Positions 1-10,500 of a DNA stretch of 36,919 nucleotides are shown here, in pieces; position 1 is the first letter of the stretch; every line of letters starts with the position of its first letter. The notes below the pieces were generated by a model. It was not told the origin of the DNA. It did not search any database and saw only the letters and a list, made by a program, of their open reading frames with translations. Origin of the DNA: Ferrovibrio sp. (GTDB taxonomy: Bacteria > Pseudomonadota > Alphaproteobacteria > Ferrovibrionales > Ferrovibrionaceae); contig NZ_JAHBYG010000043.1 in the NCBI RefSeq assembly GCF_019636075.1, positions 1 to 36,919 on the forward strand. Reading direction: 5' to 3'. The translations under genes were made by a program, and so were the position numbers.

Positions 1-301
1 CGATCACGCGGTCGGCGGGCAGGATCCCGTCTTCCACCAGGCGCCGGCGCGCGGCCGGGTTCGGCTCGATGCCCCAGAGGTCCACGTCGGCGAGCGCCTG
101 GATGCCCTGGAGGTTGAGGCCCAGGTTCGGGCCCACCTCCAGCGCCGACGCCGGCATGTCGCCGACGATCGTGCGGAACACCTCGCCCCAGACGCGCGCG
201 CGGCCGCGGACGGCGTCGGCGGTACGGGCGTTGCGCGCCGTATACCGATCACCGAACTCGCCCGACCAGGCGCCCAGTGCTTTGGGTTGATCCGCGACCA
301 T
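1..301 (-). CDS. Pseudaminic acid biosynthesis-associated methylase-like protein (partial, N-terminal part)
   Basis: Only the first roughly 100 codons are in the window; the gene runs off the left edge. The protein begins MVADQPKALGAW and continues with SGEFGDRYTARN, the signature opening of the methyltransferase family that accompanies pseudaminic acid (flagellar or surface sugar) biosynthesis. A SAM-binding motif I, ALEVGPNLGLNL, and an acidic IEPNP segment follow, as expected for a class I Rossmann methyltransferase. The ATG lies 7 bases after the atpA stop and has no strong ribosome binding site, so translation may be coupled to atpA. The family call rests on by-eye motif recognition. Its position directly after atpA, where atpG is expected, is odd. 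Base composition is very GC-rich (47 of the first 60 bases are G or C), somewhat above the rest of the window. Confidence 0.7.
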   Translation of the reverse strand, partial: MVADQPKALGAWSGEFGDRYTARNARTADAVRGRARVWGEVFRTIVGDMPASALEVGPNLGLNLQGIQALADVDLWGIEPNPAARRRLVEDGILPADRVI

Positions 302-308
302 CAGGATG

Positions 309-1834
<1,526 letters not shown>

Positions 1835-1835
<1 letters not shown>

Positions 1836-2395
1836 CACGCAACCCCTTTCATCACGGACTTGAGCGAATTTAGCTTGGCGCGGATCGACGCATCGATCAT
1901 GCGCGAACCGAGTTGGACGACGAGACCGCCGATCAGGTCCGGCTCGACCCGGGCCTGCAGCACCACGTTGCCGGCAGCGGCCGACGACAACGCCGATTTC
2001 AATTGTGCGAGTTCCGCCTCATTCAGCGGCTCGGCAGACACCACCTCGGCAACCACTTCGCCACGATGATGGCTGAGCAGCTTGCCATAGGCCTTGATCA
2101 TGTCGGCCAGGGCGAACAGGCGGCGATTTTGCGCCACCACACCCACGAAGTTGCGCGTCAGATCGGCAGCGCCGATCCGGGCCAGCACGGCGCCGATGGC
2201 GGCACCCTGCTCTTCACGGCTGAAAACCGGCGAACGGATCAGCCGCACCAGATCGGTGGAATCCGCCATCAGGGCGGACAGGGCGGCAAGATCCTTGGCA
2301 ACGGCATCGAGCTGCCCGCCATCGCGCGCCAAATCGAACAGCGCGGTGGCGTAACGGCCGGCAATACCGGAAACGAGAGCGCTTTCTTGAGCCAC
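1835..2395 (-). CDS. atpH: F0F1 ATP synthase subunit delta
   Basis: This is the OSCP/delta subunit, 186 residues, forming the peripheral stalk cap that ties the F1 alpha subunits to the b subunits of F0. The N-terminus has the characteristic [15 protein letters not shown] segment. The C-terminal part contains [23 protein letters not shown] and ends in the family-typical region [24 protein letters not shown]. The start codon is GTG at 2393-2395 with an AAGGG Shine-Dalgarno about six bases upstream. It is the first gene of the atpHA unit and is divergent from mutY, so the atp promoter should lie in the 2396-2764 interval. Confidence 0.96.
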
Positions 2396-2764
2396 GAACG
2401 ACCCTTTTTGGTTTTCCAGAATGATCCCTACAGACCACCCCGGCTTATATATGTCCGAACCACGACAGCCAGCCTAACCATGGCGCTGTCACGGCCACCG
2501 AACCCCCACGTTCCCCACCCTCATGGTCCGAACCGTCCGGGCAGCCCCGAATTCAGCACAAGACCTTGAAAGATCAAGGAATTTCACACACATACCGAGC
2601 CTGTTCCGGCACCGGCTGGCGCGAAAGCCGCGCTTAACTAGCATATGGGTTTCGCCACCGCAACATGGACCGCGCCCGGCGATGCGACTAAACGCCGCAT
2701 AAAACCGGATTATCCCCAGCTGAACGGCTCGGAGCCAGACTTTCCTCATGGTAGTTTTTACGTG
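2396..2764. promoter_or_regulatory. Divergent intergenic region between atpH and mutY
   Basis: About 370 bases lie between the two divergent genes, and I see no convincing gene in them. The interval must hold the promoters for atpHA (leftward) and mutY (rightward). One perfect small inverted repeat is visible at 2564-2579, CCTTGA-AAGA-TCAAGG, which could be an operator or a weak hairpin. The TTGAAA inside it could act as a rightward -35 element, but the matching -10 (CACATA) is poor. The open frame upstream of the chosen mutY start extends back to 2645, so some of this interval could be mutY coding sequence. Confidence 0.45.
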
Positions 2765-3880
2765 ATGGCAAAACCAGGCCGTAAATCCGCCGATTCCACG
2801 AATCCCCCCGCAAGCGCTGCCGCAACCGCTGCCGAGGCGAAACGCGCCGCCGGCATCGCCGGCCTGCTGCTGCCCTGGTATGACCGCCAGCATCGTCGCC
2901 TGCCCTGGCGTGCGCCGCCCGGCCACAAGGCCATGCATCCCTATCGGGTCTGGCTGTCGGAAATCATGCTGCAGCAAACCACTGTGGCGGCAGTTATTCC
3001 GTATTTTCAACGCTTTACGGCACTTTGGCCGGATGTGGAAGCGCTCGCCCGGGCGCCGCAGGAAGCCGTGCTGGCGGAATGGGCAGGGCTTGGCTATTAC
3101 GCCCGCGCCCGCAATCTGCATGCCTGCGCCCAGGCCGTGCTGCGCGACCATGGCGGCCGATTTCCCGAAACCGAGGCCGGTCTGCTCGGCCTGCCCGGGA
3201 TCGGCGCCTATACTGCTGCGGCGATTGCCGCCATCGCTTTCGGCAAACCGGCCGCCGTGCTGGATGGCAATGTAGAGCGCGTGCTGTCGCGGGTTTTCGA
3301 TGTGCAGACGCCGCTGCCCGGCAGCAAACCGCAGTTGCGTGCGCTCTGCCAGGCCGCCACGCCGCAACGGCGGCCCGGCGATTATGCCCAGGCGATGATG
3401 GATCTGGGCGCCACGCTCTGCGCCCCCAACCGGCCCGATTGCCTGCTTTGCCCATTGAGCGAACTCTGCCTGGCCCGGGCGCGCGGCCATGCCGCCGAGT
3501 TGCCGCGCAAGGCGCCGAAGCCCGAACGCCCGCACCGGCACACCGTTGCTTTTTTGCTGCGCCGGCCCGATGGCGCGCTGTATTTCCGCCGCCGGCCCGA
3601 AAAAGGCCTGCTAGGTGGCATGCTGGAAGTGCCCAGCACCGATTGGCGGGATGCCGCCTGGAAACCGGCCGAAGCCATGCGGCAAGCCCCGATGGATGCC
3701 GAATGGCAGATGCTGCGCGGCGAGGCCGAGCATGTGTTCACGCATTTCTCGCTCGGCATCCGCGCCATGCTGGCCGATATCGATGCCAGACAAGCCGCGC
3801 GCCTGAATGGCGAATGGTTGCAGCCCGGCGAGGCAAAAGTGCCCACTGCAATCAAGAAGATGCTGAAGCTGCTGCGCTAA
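2765..3880 (+). CDS. mutY: A/G-specific adenine glycosylase
   Basis: MutY removes adenine mispaired with 8-oxoguanine or guanine during base excision repair. With the start at 2765 the protein has 371 residues, the usual length. Visible elements: the catalytic Glu in SEIMLQQT (E66), the helix-hairpin-helix LPGIGAYTA, the catalytic Asp in VLDGNVERV (D167), and the [4Fe-4S] cluster motif C-x6-C-x2-C-x5-C at residues 219, 226, 229 and 235. A C-terminal NUDIX-like 8-oxoG recognition domain begins near VAFLLRRPDGALYF. The frame is open to an ATG at 2645, but those 40 extra residues look non-homologous, and the protein from MAKPGRKS already fits the family; neither start has a strong ribosome binding site. 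The gene is convergent with the crotonase-family gene downstream. Confidence 0.95.
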   Translation: MAKPGRKSADSTNPPASAAATAAEAKRAAGIAGLLLPWYDRQHRRLPWRAPPGHKAMHPYRVWLSEIMLQQTTVAAVIPYFQRFTALWPDVEALARAPQEAVLAEWAGLGYYARARNLHACAQAVLRDHGGRFPETEAGLLGLPGIGAYTAAAIAAIAFGKPAAVLDGNVERVLSRVFDVQTPLPGSKPQLRALCQAATPQRRPGDYAQAMMDLGATLCAPNRPDCLLCPLSELCLARARGHAAELPRKAPKPERPHRHTVAFLLRRPDGALYFRRRPEKGLLGGMLEVPSTDWRDAAWKPAEAMRQAPMDAEWQMLRGEAEHVFTHFSLGIRAMLADIDARQAARLNGEWLQPGEAKVPTAIKKMLKLLR

Positions 3881-3889
3881 GCCTGATCC

Positions 3890-3920
3890 GTCACCACCGG
3901 ACTTGTTCCGGGGGTCCATG
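3890..3920 (+). repeat. REP-like palindromic element, copy 1
   Basis: A 31-base element runs from GTCACC through CTTGTT to GGGTCCATG, with the imperfect stem CCGGA/TCCGG around the CTTGTT loop. The same frame (GTCACC, CTTGTT in the loop, GGGTCCATG at the end) recurs in opposite orientation at 3946-3976 with a different stem sequence. It resembles the short intergenic mosaic repeats common in alphaproteobacteria. It lies just after the mutY stop. Confidence 0.6.
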
Positions 3921-3923
3921 GTT

Positions 3924-3938
3924 CAGCAATTTTTGCTG
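3924..3938. terminator. Small hairpin between the two REP-like copies
   Basis: A perfect inverted repeat, CAGCAA-TTT-TTGCTG, sits between the convergent mutY and crotonase-family genes. With the flanking REP stems it probably belongs to the transcription-end structure of both genes. The short AT-containing stem alone would be a weak terminator. Confidence 0.35.
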
Positions 3939-3945
3939 CATCAGG

Positions 3946-3976
3946 CATGGACCCTCGCAACAAGCGCGAGGGTGAC
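3946..3976 (-). repeat. REP-like palindromic element, copy 2 (inverted) with terminator-like hairpin
   Basis: This is the inverted partner of the element at 3890-3920: on the minus strand it also reads GTCACC, CTTGTT, GGGTCCATG. Its stem is strong: CCCTCGC (3952-3958) pairs with GCGAGGG (3966-3972). A run of five T follows at 3985-3989, so the hairpin may terminate mutY transcription. The stem bases differ from copy 1 while the loop and ends agree, which indicates compensatory maintenance of structure. Confidence 0.6.
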
Positions 3977-3987
3977 GGGGGCACTTT

Positions 3988-4758
3988 TTAGATCTTGTTG
4001 AAATCGCCATGCCGGCCGGCGCCATCGCGGAAACGCGCAGCGCCTGCGATGGCTTCGGCCTCGATGATCGGCCAGCCGCTCTCCGCTTCGCCATGCAACG
4101 CGGCATCGAGCGACAGCGTCCATTGCTCGTAGCTGGAAAGCCGATCCGCCTTCATGCAGGCCTGCGGGAATTTCGCGATCTCGGCGGCAATCTCTTCCGC
4201 CGCCGCACGCGCCTGGCCGTTGGGCACAACACGATTGGCCAGGCCCATCTGCAAGGCTTCGGCCGATGGCACGGCACGGCCGGTCAGGATCATATCCAGC
4301 GCGCGGCTATGGCCGATCAGGCGCGGCAGACGCACCGTGCCGCCATCGATCAGCGGCACGCCCCAGCGCCGGCAGAACACGCCAAATACCGCATCCTGCT
4401 CCACCACGCGCAGATCGCACCAGCAGGCCAGCTCCAATCCACCGGCCACGGCATAACCGGATACGGCGGCGATCACCGGCTTCGACATGAACAAACGCGT
4501 CGGCCCCATCGGGCCTTCGCTTTCCGGCGAAGCATCGTTGCGCCTGTCGCCATCGGCCACAGCCTTCAGATCGGCACCGGCGCAGAAATTACCGCCCTCG
4601 CCCCACAGCACGGCAGCGCGCGCATCGGGATCGGCATCGAATGCCTTGAAGGCCTCGCGCAATGCATCGGCATGCGGACGATCCACCGCATTGCGCGCCT
4701 CGGCACGCGACAGGATCACAGTGGTAACGAAACCCGACTTCTCCACACGCACCGACAT
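3988..4758 (-). CDS. Enoyl-CoA hydratase/isomerase (crotonase) family protein
   Basis: A cytoplasmic crotonase-fold protein of 256 residues, a standard length, acting on acyl-CoA thioesters. The oxyanion-hole segments are visible: NFCAGADLKAV (about 57-67) and GYAVAGGLELACWCD (about 101-115). By eye, the Glu equivalent to rat hydratase Glu144 is kept (E109). The second catalytic Glu (Glu164) is replaced by Cys129 in VFCRRWGVPLIDGG, a variant shared by a crotonase subgroup of uncertain reaction. True enoyl-CoA hydratase activity is therefore not assured; an isomerase, hydrolase or other crotonase reaction is possible. The ATG has a good GGGAG ribosome binding site about eight bases upstream. 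It stands alone, divergent from the EF-G-like gene. Confidence 0.88.
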   Translation of the reverse strand: MSVRVEKSGFVTTVILSRAEARNAVDRPHADALREAFKAFDADPDARAAVLWGEGGNFCAGADLKAVADGDRRNDASPESEGPMGPTRLFMSKPVIAAVSGYAVAGGLELACWCDLRVVEQDAVFGVFCRRWGVPLIDGGTVRLPRLIGHSRALDMILTGRAVPSAEALQMGLANRVVPNGQARAAAEEIAAEIAKFPQACMKADRLSSYEQWTLSLDAALHGEAESGWPIIEAEAIAGAARFRDGAGRHGDFNKI

Positions 4759-4919
4759 TATTAAGCTCCCGGCTTATTCGCTTTATCCGTATGCAGGCTA
4801 AACCTCGCCGCAGCGCACGTCTACTTTGTTGCAGACTCTTCCATCGCTTTGTGGAATCCTGATGCCCTCGGGTTTGCACATTCCGCCATTTCCATAACCA
4901 TCATCATGGGAGGAAAGCG

Positions 4920-6938
4920 ATGGAGACGAAACCGCAGGCAAGACCGCGCGTGGCCGCGCTGGTCGGCCCTTACACAACCGGCAAAACCAGCCTGCTCGAA
5001 GCCCTGGCCTTCGCAGCCGGCGCAATCCCCCGCAAGGGCAATGCCATGCAGGGCTTCACCCTGGGCGATGCATCGCCCGAGGCGAAGGCGCACCGCATGA
5101 CGGTGGAACCCAATCTCGCCAGCCTGGATTATCTGAATGAAAGCTGGAGCTTTATCGATTGCCCCGGCTCGGTGGAACTGGCGCTGGATACGCAAGCGGC
5201 GCTGATGGTGGCCGATATCGCCATCGTGGTGGTGGAGCCCGATCCCGACCGGGTGATGACCCTGGCGCCGCTGCTGAAATTCCTGGACGAGCGCCGCATC
5301 CCGCATCTGCTGTTCGTCAACAAGATGGATAAAGCGGATATCCGCCTGCGCGACATGGTGGCGGCCTTGCAGATGGTATCGGCGCGGCCGCTGGTTTTGC
5401 GCGAAGTGCCGATCCGCGATGGCGACCGCATCACCGGCTATATCGACCTGGTGAGCCAACGCGCCTATCGCTGGCGCGAGAATGCCGCCTCCGATCGTAT
5501 CAATGCGCCCGATGCGATGCGGCCGCGCGAAGTGGAAGCGCGCCAGGCCATGCTGGAAACCATCGCCGATTTCGACGATGCACTGCTGGCGGACTTGCTG
5601 GAAGACCGCATGCCGGAACCCTATGCGATTTACGCGCAATTGACCCGCGACCTGCAGGGCGACTTGATCGTGCCGGTATTTTTCGGCGCGGCGGAACGCG
5701 GCAATGGCGTGCTGCGCCTGCTGAAAGCCCTGCGCCATGAAGCGCCCGAACCCTCGGAAACCGCAGCGCGCCTGGGGATCGACCTGGCACAACCTTTTGC
5801 CGCCAGCGTGTTCAAGACTCTGCACCAACCCCATACCGGCAAACTGAGCCTGTGCCGCATCTGGTGCGGAAGCCTGCAAGAAGGCGCGCATCTGCAAGGC
5901 CGCCGCATGGCCGGCATGCTGGCCGCGAATGGCGGCAAGCTGAGCCAGGCTCAGGCCGGACAGATCGTAGGCATCCAGCGCCTGGAAGACGCCGCGACCG
6001 GCGACCTGCTGGGGCTGGATAGCCGCAGCAACATGCCCGATTGGCCGCAGCCGCCATCGCCCCTGATGGCATTGGCCATCGCACCCGCAGATCGCAAGGA
6101 TGACGTGAAGCTTTCAGCCGCGCTGGCCCGCCTGCTGGAAGAGGATCGTGCCCTCAGCCTGGCCCATGAAGCCGGCGCCCTGCTGCTGCGCGGCCAGGGT
6201 GAAGTGCATCTCAAGCTGGCCATCGAGCGGCTGCAGAGCCGCTTCAACGTAAGCGTGACAGCGCAACCGCCGGCTTGCGCCTACCGCGAAACGATCCGCC
6301 ACGGCATCAGCCAGCATGCACGATTCAAGCGGCAGAGCGGCGGCCATGGGCAATTCGCCGATGTGAAAGTGGAAATCGCACCTCGCAAACGCGGCGAAGG
6401 CTATGTGTTCGTCAACCGCGTCACCGGCGGCGCGATCCCGAAGAATTTCATTCCCGCCGTGGATGCCGGTGTGCAGGAAGCTTTGCAACGCGGACCGCTG
6501 GGCTTTCCGGTGGTGGATGTGATGGTCACGTTGCTGGATGGGCAATTCCATGCCGTGGATTCCAGCGACCAGGCTTTCCGCACCGCCGGCGGCATGGCGA
6601 TGCATGATGGCTTGCCGGAATGCAGCCCCGTACTGCTGGAACCGATCATGGCCGTGCTGTTCCATGTGCCCAATGCCTTCACCGCCAAGGTGCATGCCAT
6701 CGCCTCGAGCCGGCGCGGCCAGATTCTCGGCATGAATGCCCGACCGGGCTGGGAGGGCTGGGACGAAATCCTCTGCCACCTGCCGGAATCCGAGATGAGC
6801 GGCCTGGCCACCGAGTTACGGTCTGCCACGCTCGGCGTGGGCAGTTTCGAGGCGCGCTTCGACCATCTGCAGGAACTGGCCGGACGGCTGGCCGACCGCG
6901 TGGTGGAGGATCGGCGCCGCGCAGCCCAGGCGGCATAA
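4920..6938 (+). CDS. Elongation factor G-like GTPase (non-canonical paralogue)
   Basis: A 672-residue translational-GTPase-family protein with EF-G domain order. The G1 loop is GPYTTGKTS (about 16-24), the G3 motif DCPGS (80-84) replaces the canonical DTPGH, and G4 is NKMD (134-137). The later domains follow the EF-G pattern: HARFKRQSGGHGQFADVK resembles the domain IV start, and SSRRGQILGMN resembles the domain V segment. Loss of the G3 His, which positions catalytic water in EF-G, and the shorter G domain place it with the EF-G-like proteins that accompany a normal FusA, rather than being the main elongation factor. Its physiological role in this group is not established. A strong GGGAGGAAA ribosome binding site lies five bases before the ATG. 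It is monocistronic and convergent with the cytochrome operon end. Confidence 0.9.
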   Translation: METKPQARPRVAALVGPYTTGKTSLLEALAFAAGAIPRKGNAMQGFTLGDASPEAKAHRMTVEPNLASLDYLNESWSFIDCPGSVELALDTQAALMVADIAIVVVEPDPDRVMTLAPLLKFLDERRIPHLLFVNKMDKADIRLRDMVAALQMVSARPLVLREVPIRDGDRITGYIDLVSQRAYRWRENAASDRINAPDAMRPREVEARQAMLETIADFDDALLADLLEDRMPEPYAIYAQLTRDLQGDLIVPVFFGAAERGNGVLRLLKALRHEAPEPSETAARLGIDLAQPFAASVFKTLHQPHTGKLSLCRIWCGSLQEGAHLQGRRMAGMLAANGGKLSQAQAGQIVGIQRLEDAATGDLLGLDSRSNMPDWPQPPSPLMALAIAPADRKDDVKLSAALARLLEEDRALSLAHEAGALLLRGQGEVHLKLAIERLQSRFNVSVTAQPPACAYRETIRHGISQHARFKRQSGGHGQFADVKVEIAPRKRGEGYVFVNRVTGGAIPKNFIPAVDAGVQEALQRGPLGFPVVDVMVTLLDGQFHAVDSSDQAFRTAGGMAMHDGLPECSPVLLEPIMAVLFHVPNAFTAKVHAIASSRRGQILGMNARPGWEGWDEILCHLPESEMSGLATELRSATLGVGSFEARFDHLQELAGRLADRVVEDRRRAAQAA

Positions 6939-7004
6939 AACCCTGGCCGTATAAAACCGGGCGCGGACATGCATGAAAAGGGCAAGACTTGAGGTTACTC
7001 AGAG

Positions 7005-7042
7005 TCCATCCGGATTGACGCCTTTATAATCCATCCGGATTG
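7005..7042. repeat. 13-bp direct repeat at the end of the cytochrome operon
   Basis: TCCATCCGGATTG occurs at 7005-7017 and again at 7030-7042. The second copy lies inside the last codons of the 168-residue secreted protein gene and the first just past its stop. This looks like a small local duplication of the gene's 3' end. I see no clear terminator hairpin in 6939-7023. Confidence 0.6.
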
Positions 7043-7530
7043 CCTGGGCGGATATCGCCCTTGATGAGCGCATTCACGCCCATGCCATGGCCGGCGAAAA
7101 CCGGCGGATAGACCCGGATACTCATGCAAAACCGGTCGGCCTTCAGATTGGGCCAATCGGCCTGCAGGCAGAGTGTGTCGGCCTCGATGTTCCAACGCGC
7201 CGGCTTCACCGCATCGTAAACGCCGTTCACAGCATTCCAGCGCTTGAGCTTCGCGCTGCCATCGGCGGCAAGATACAGAATGGCAAGTTCCGAACCGGTG
7301 GACCTGGCGCCCTGGCCGGGCTGAAGCACCACGGGCTGCGGATAGCTGATATCGGCGCGGAAGCTGATCGTGTTACCGCGCAGAAGATCGGCATAATCGT
7401 GGCGGATTTCCTGTTTCGGCTGCGGCACACCGCCATGCGCACCAGCCGGCGGCGCGGAATCGGCAAAGGCCGGCATCGCCAGCAAGCCAACTGCGAGAGC
7501 ATATAAAGATAGCATCGTCGGCTTGCTCAT
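7024..7530 (-). CDS. Small secreted protein of the cytochrome operon (unknown function)
   Basis: The 168-residue protein starts MSKPTMLSLYALAVGLLAMPAFADS, a clear Sec signal peptide cut after AFA. The mature part has no family I recognise: a beta-rich region with SFRADISYPQPVVLQPGQ, two Cys (in DTLCLQADW and DRFCMSI) that may form a periplasmic disulfide, and no heme motif. Its ATG overlaps the stop of the decaheme gene by four bases (ATGA), so it is the last gene of the operon and translationally coupled to the decaheme. A role as accessory or assembly factor for the conduit is inferred only from position. Confidence 0.8.
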   Translation of the reverse strand: MSKPTMLSLYALAVGLLAMPAFADSAPPAGAHGGVPQPKQEIRHDYADLLRGNTISFRADISYPQPVVLQPGQGARSTGSELAILYLAADGSAKLKRWNAVNGVYDAVKPARWNIEADTLCLQADWPNLKADRFCMSIRVYPPVFAGHGMGVNALIKGDIRPGNPDGL

Positions 7531-10500
7531 GGCATGGCCGCCCGCCGCTCGAGATGGCGCGGCACCGGGCCGCTCGGGATTGCCGGCGCCGGAACGGCAG
7601 CGGGCGCGCGCGATTCCGGCGCCTTGGCTGGCATCTGGGGCTGTGCCGGCACGAATTCACCGGCCTGCGGCGTGTCGCTCACCGCCCAGAGCTTTTTGCG
7701 GTCATCCAGATAGAGCATGCGTTGTTCATCCAGCGTGAGCGGGCGCGAACCCAGCCGGCCGAATACGGCGATCTGGCCGCCGGTTTCATCCACGCCGCGA
7801 TCCCGATCCAGGCCCTTCGACAAGGCACGCGCCGGATAGACGGTTTTCTTCCAGGCGATCAGATTGGGTTTCGGATCCGGGCTGAAACCATAGAAAGCCG
7901 GCTGGCTATCGGGATCCGTGAGCTGCACGACCTTCAAGCCATTGGCGCCATCGGCCACATAGGCAAACAGCGTGGCATTGGTGCTGCCCACGATCACATC
8001 GGAAGCATCCGAAATCTGCCCATCCGCGGTGTAGCGTTGATACAGCCTGGGCTGCTCGGGCTTTTCGATATCCACGATCGCCAGGCCATCCTTGCCGGCC
8101 GCCACATAGGCGAAGGTGCGCGCGAGATAGACGCGGCGCGCATCGGCGAGCGGCAGATCGGCGCCCTGCACGCGCACCGGCTTGGTGGGATCGGTCACGT
8201 CCACCACCGCCAGGCCGCCTTTCACGCCGTCGTTATAGGTCACGAACAGATAGCGGAATTGCACAGCCGTGGCGCGCGCGCCGGCCAGCGGAATCTGCGC
8301 CGCCACTTTCGGCTTGAGCGGGTCGAACATGTCCAACACCACGATGCCGCGCGGCACGGTGATGTAGAAATACGAACCGGCGATGGTGATATGGCTGGCG
8401 CCCGTGAGCACGCCGCCTGCATTCCAGGTCAGGTCGCGCTTGAGGAAATTGTTGCGTGGCTCGCCATCGGCCAGGGTGTTCACATTGGTAACGATCAGGC
8501 CCTCCACCGCATCGGTGATGAAGGCGTAATTATAGATCGGATGGAAGGGCTGCTCCTGGTTGGCCTCCAGCATCAGCTTACGGGTGGCTTCATCCTTGTT
8601 CTGGCGCAGCGGCGCAATCGGCTGATTGGTGGGCAAAGCCATGCAGGTGGCATTCTTGCTGGCGATATGGGTATCGTGCCCCAGCGGGCTGAACGGAGCG
8701 GTGATGATGCGCTGCGACACGCCCTTGTTGGCGATGGATGCCACGTCATACACCCGGAAACCCTTGGCGCCTTCCGCCACGAACAGATATTCGCCACGCA
8801 ATTGCAGGCAACGCGCATCGCCGCCAGGATGGCTGAAACTGCCCATCTCGGGCGCCTCGGGCAGCTTGCGGCCGCGCGCCTGATGCTGGGCGAAATAATC
8901 CGGATAGGCATATTTGTGCAGATAGCTGCCGATCACCGCCTGCGGCTCGTCCCACTCCGTCACCTGGGTGGCCTCGATGCCGCCCTCGCCGCCGGTCCAT
9001 GCGTTGAAGCCGACGAAATTGACGAAGTTGGTACCGTGCAGCAGCAGTTGCGCCATGATCGCATTATTGTCGTTGGCCGCCGAAACATGGCAATCGGTGC
9101 AGGTTTTGGTTTCGGTGCGGCGCTCGGTATGGGGATAATGCGGCGCGAAGGCCTGGCTGGAATAGCCCGAGGCCGCGATCGGCGCCTGCTGGATATAGAT
9201 GCGTTCGCGGTTGATATTCTGCGACGACAGGATCAGCGCCGAGGTGGAACGGATCGGCGCGATGGTGTTGCCCTTGCTGCTCTGGTGGCGACCGAGCTGG
9301 AACATTTCATCACGCGCCACTTGCGGATTATAGGTGGCGAAATTGCGCGTCTCGCCGCCCTCGTAATGATGCCGCTCGGTCTTGCGGTTGGCCTGGATCG
9401 GCAGATGGCAGCCGGCGCAGGATGTGGTCCAGGAGAGATGGCAGGTATAGCATTCCATCTCCTCGTCCTTATGCGCCAATTGTTCCTTCGCCACGCCGGG
9501 GCCGAATTTGATCGGGTTGCCAGCCGCCGCGATGCGCACACCGCCGGCATCCTTGGGCAATTGCGCCGCCAGCTTGGCGCGCGCCGCCTTCTCGTTGTAA
9601 TGCGGGTTGGCGGGATTGACGGTATCCTTCACCAGACTGACTTCCCATTCCCGGTCGGGATCGAGAGCAGCGCGCTGGATCAATTTGCAATCGCGGGTTT
9701 CGCTGGCCGGCTTGTTGCATTCGGTGCCACGCCATTCAAACCGCTTGCGGCCATCCTGCAGGCGCAGCAGCGACAGATCGGTGCCACCCGGCGGCGCGGC
9801 CGGACCCGAGGTGCGCAGGCTGGGATGCGAAGCGGCCGTGCCATGGCAATCCTTGCAGCGGATTTCGATGGCATTGGCCACCTCGCCATAGATATAGCCG
9901 TTGCCATGCGAATCCTGCGCGAAATGGCAATCCACGCATTGCATGCCAGCATCCACATGCACCGACGACATATGCACGGCCTTCTTGAATTTCTGCGGAT
10001 CGTCGTCATTCACCTTGCGGCCTTCCGCATCCAGCAGGTTGCCCTTGCGGTCGCGCTTGAAGATGGCGCGGAAATTCCAGCCATGGCCGTGATAATCGGC
10101 GAATTGCGTGCTCTTCAAGCCGGGATTGAGCTCCCACACCTTCTTGAGGAAATCCACATCGCCCCAATTGCCGCGGATCGCCGCTTCCTCGGGATTGCGC
10201 ATCAGGATGGCATGCTCTTCCTCGGGCGAGGGATATTTCTGCTTGGCCGGAAACATATGCGGCGCATCGGGCTCGTAATCCCACATGGTGTAACCCAGCA
10301 TCGAATTCAGGAAGATATTCGGCTGATGCATGTGGCAAACCATGCATTGGCTGGTGGGAATGGCGCGGGTGAATTGATGCTTCAGCGGATGGCCCGAGCG
10401 ATCATTGGGTATCGTCGGATCCTTGCTGACGGATTTGCCGTCATGCCCAAAAGCCGAATAAGGGCCGGAATGGCGCGGGTCGCGATCATTGGCATACACC

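Noticed and set aside
2645..2764. Forty-residue N-terminal extension of MutY
   Set aside because: The sequence is not MutY-like and sits in the divergent promoter region; 2765 gives a full-length enzyme. Not formally excluded.
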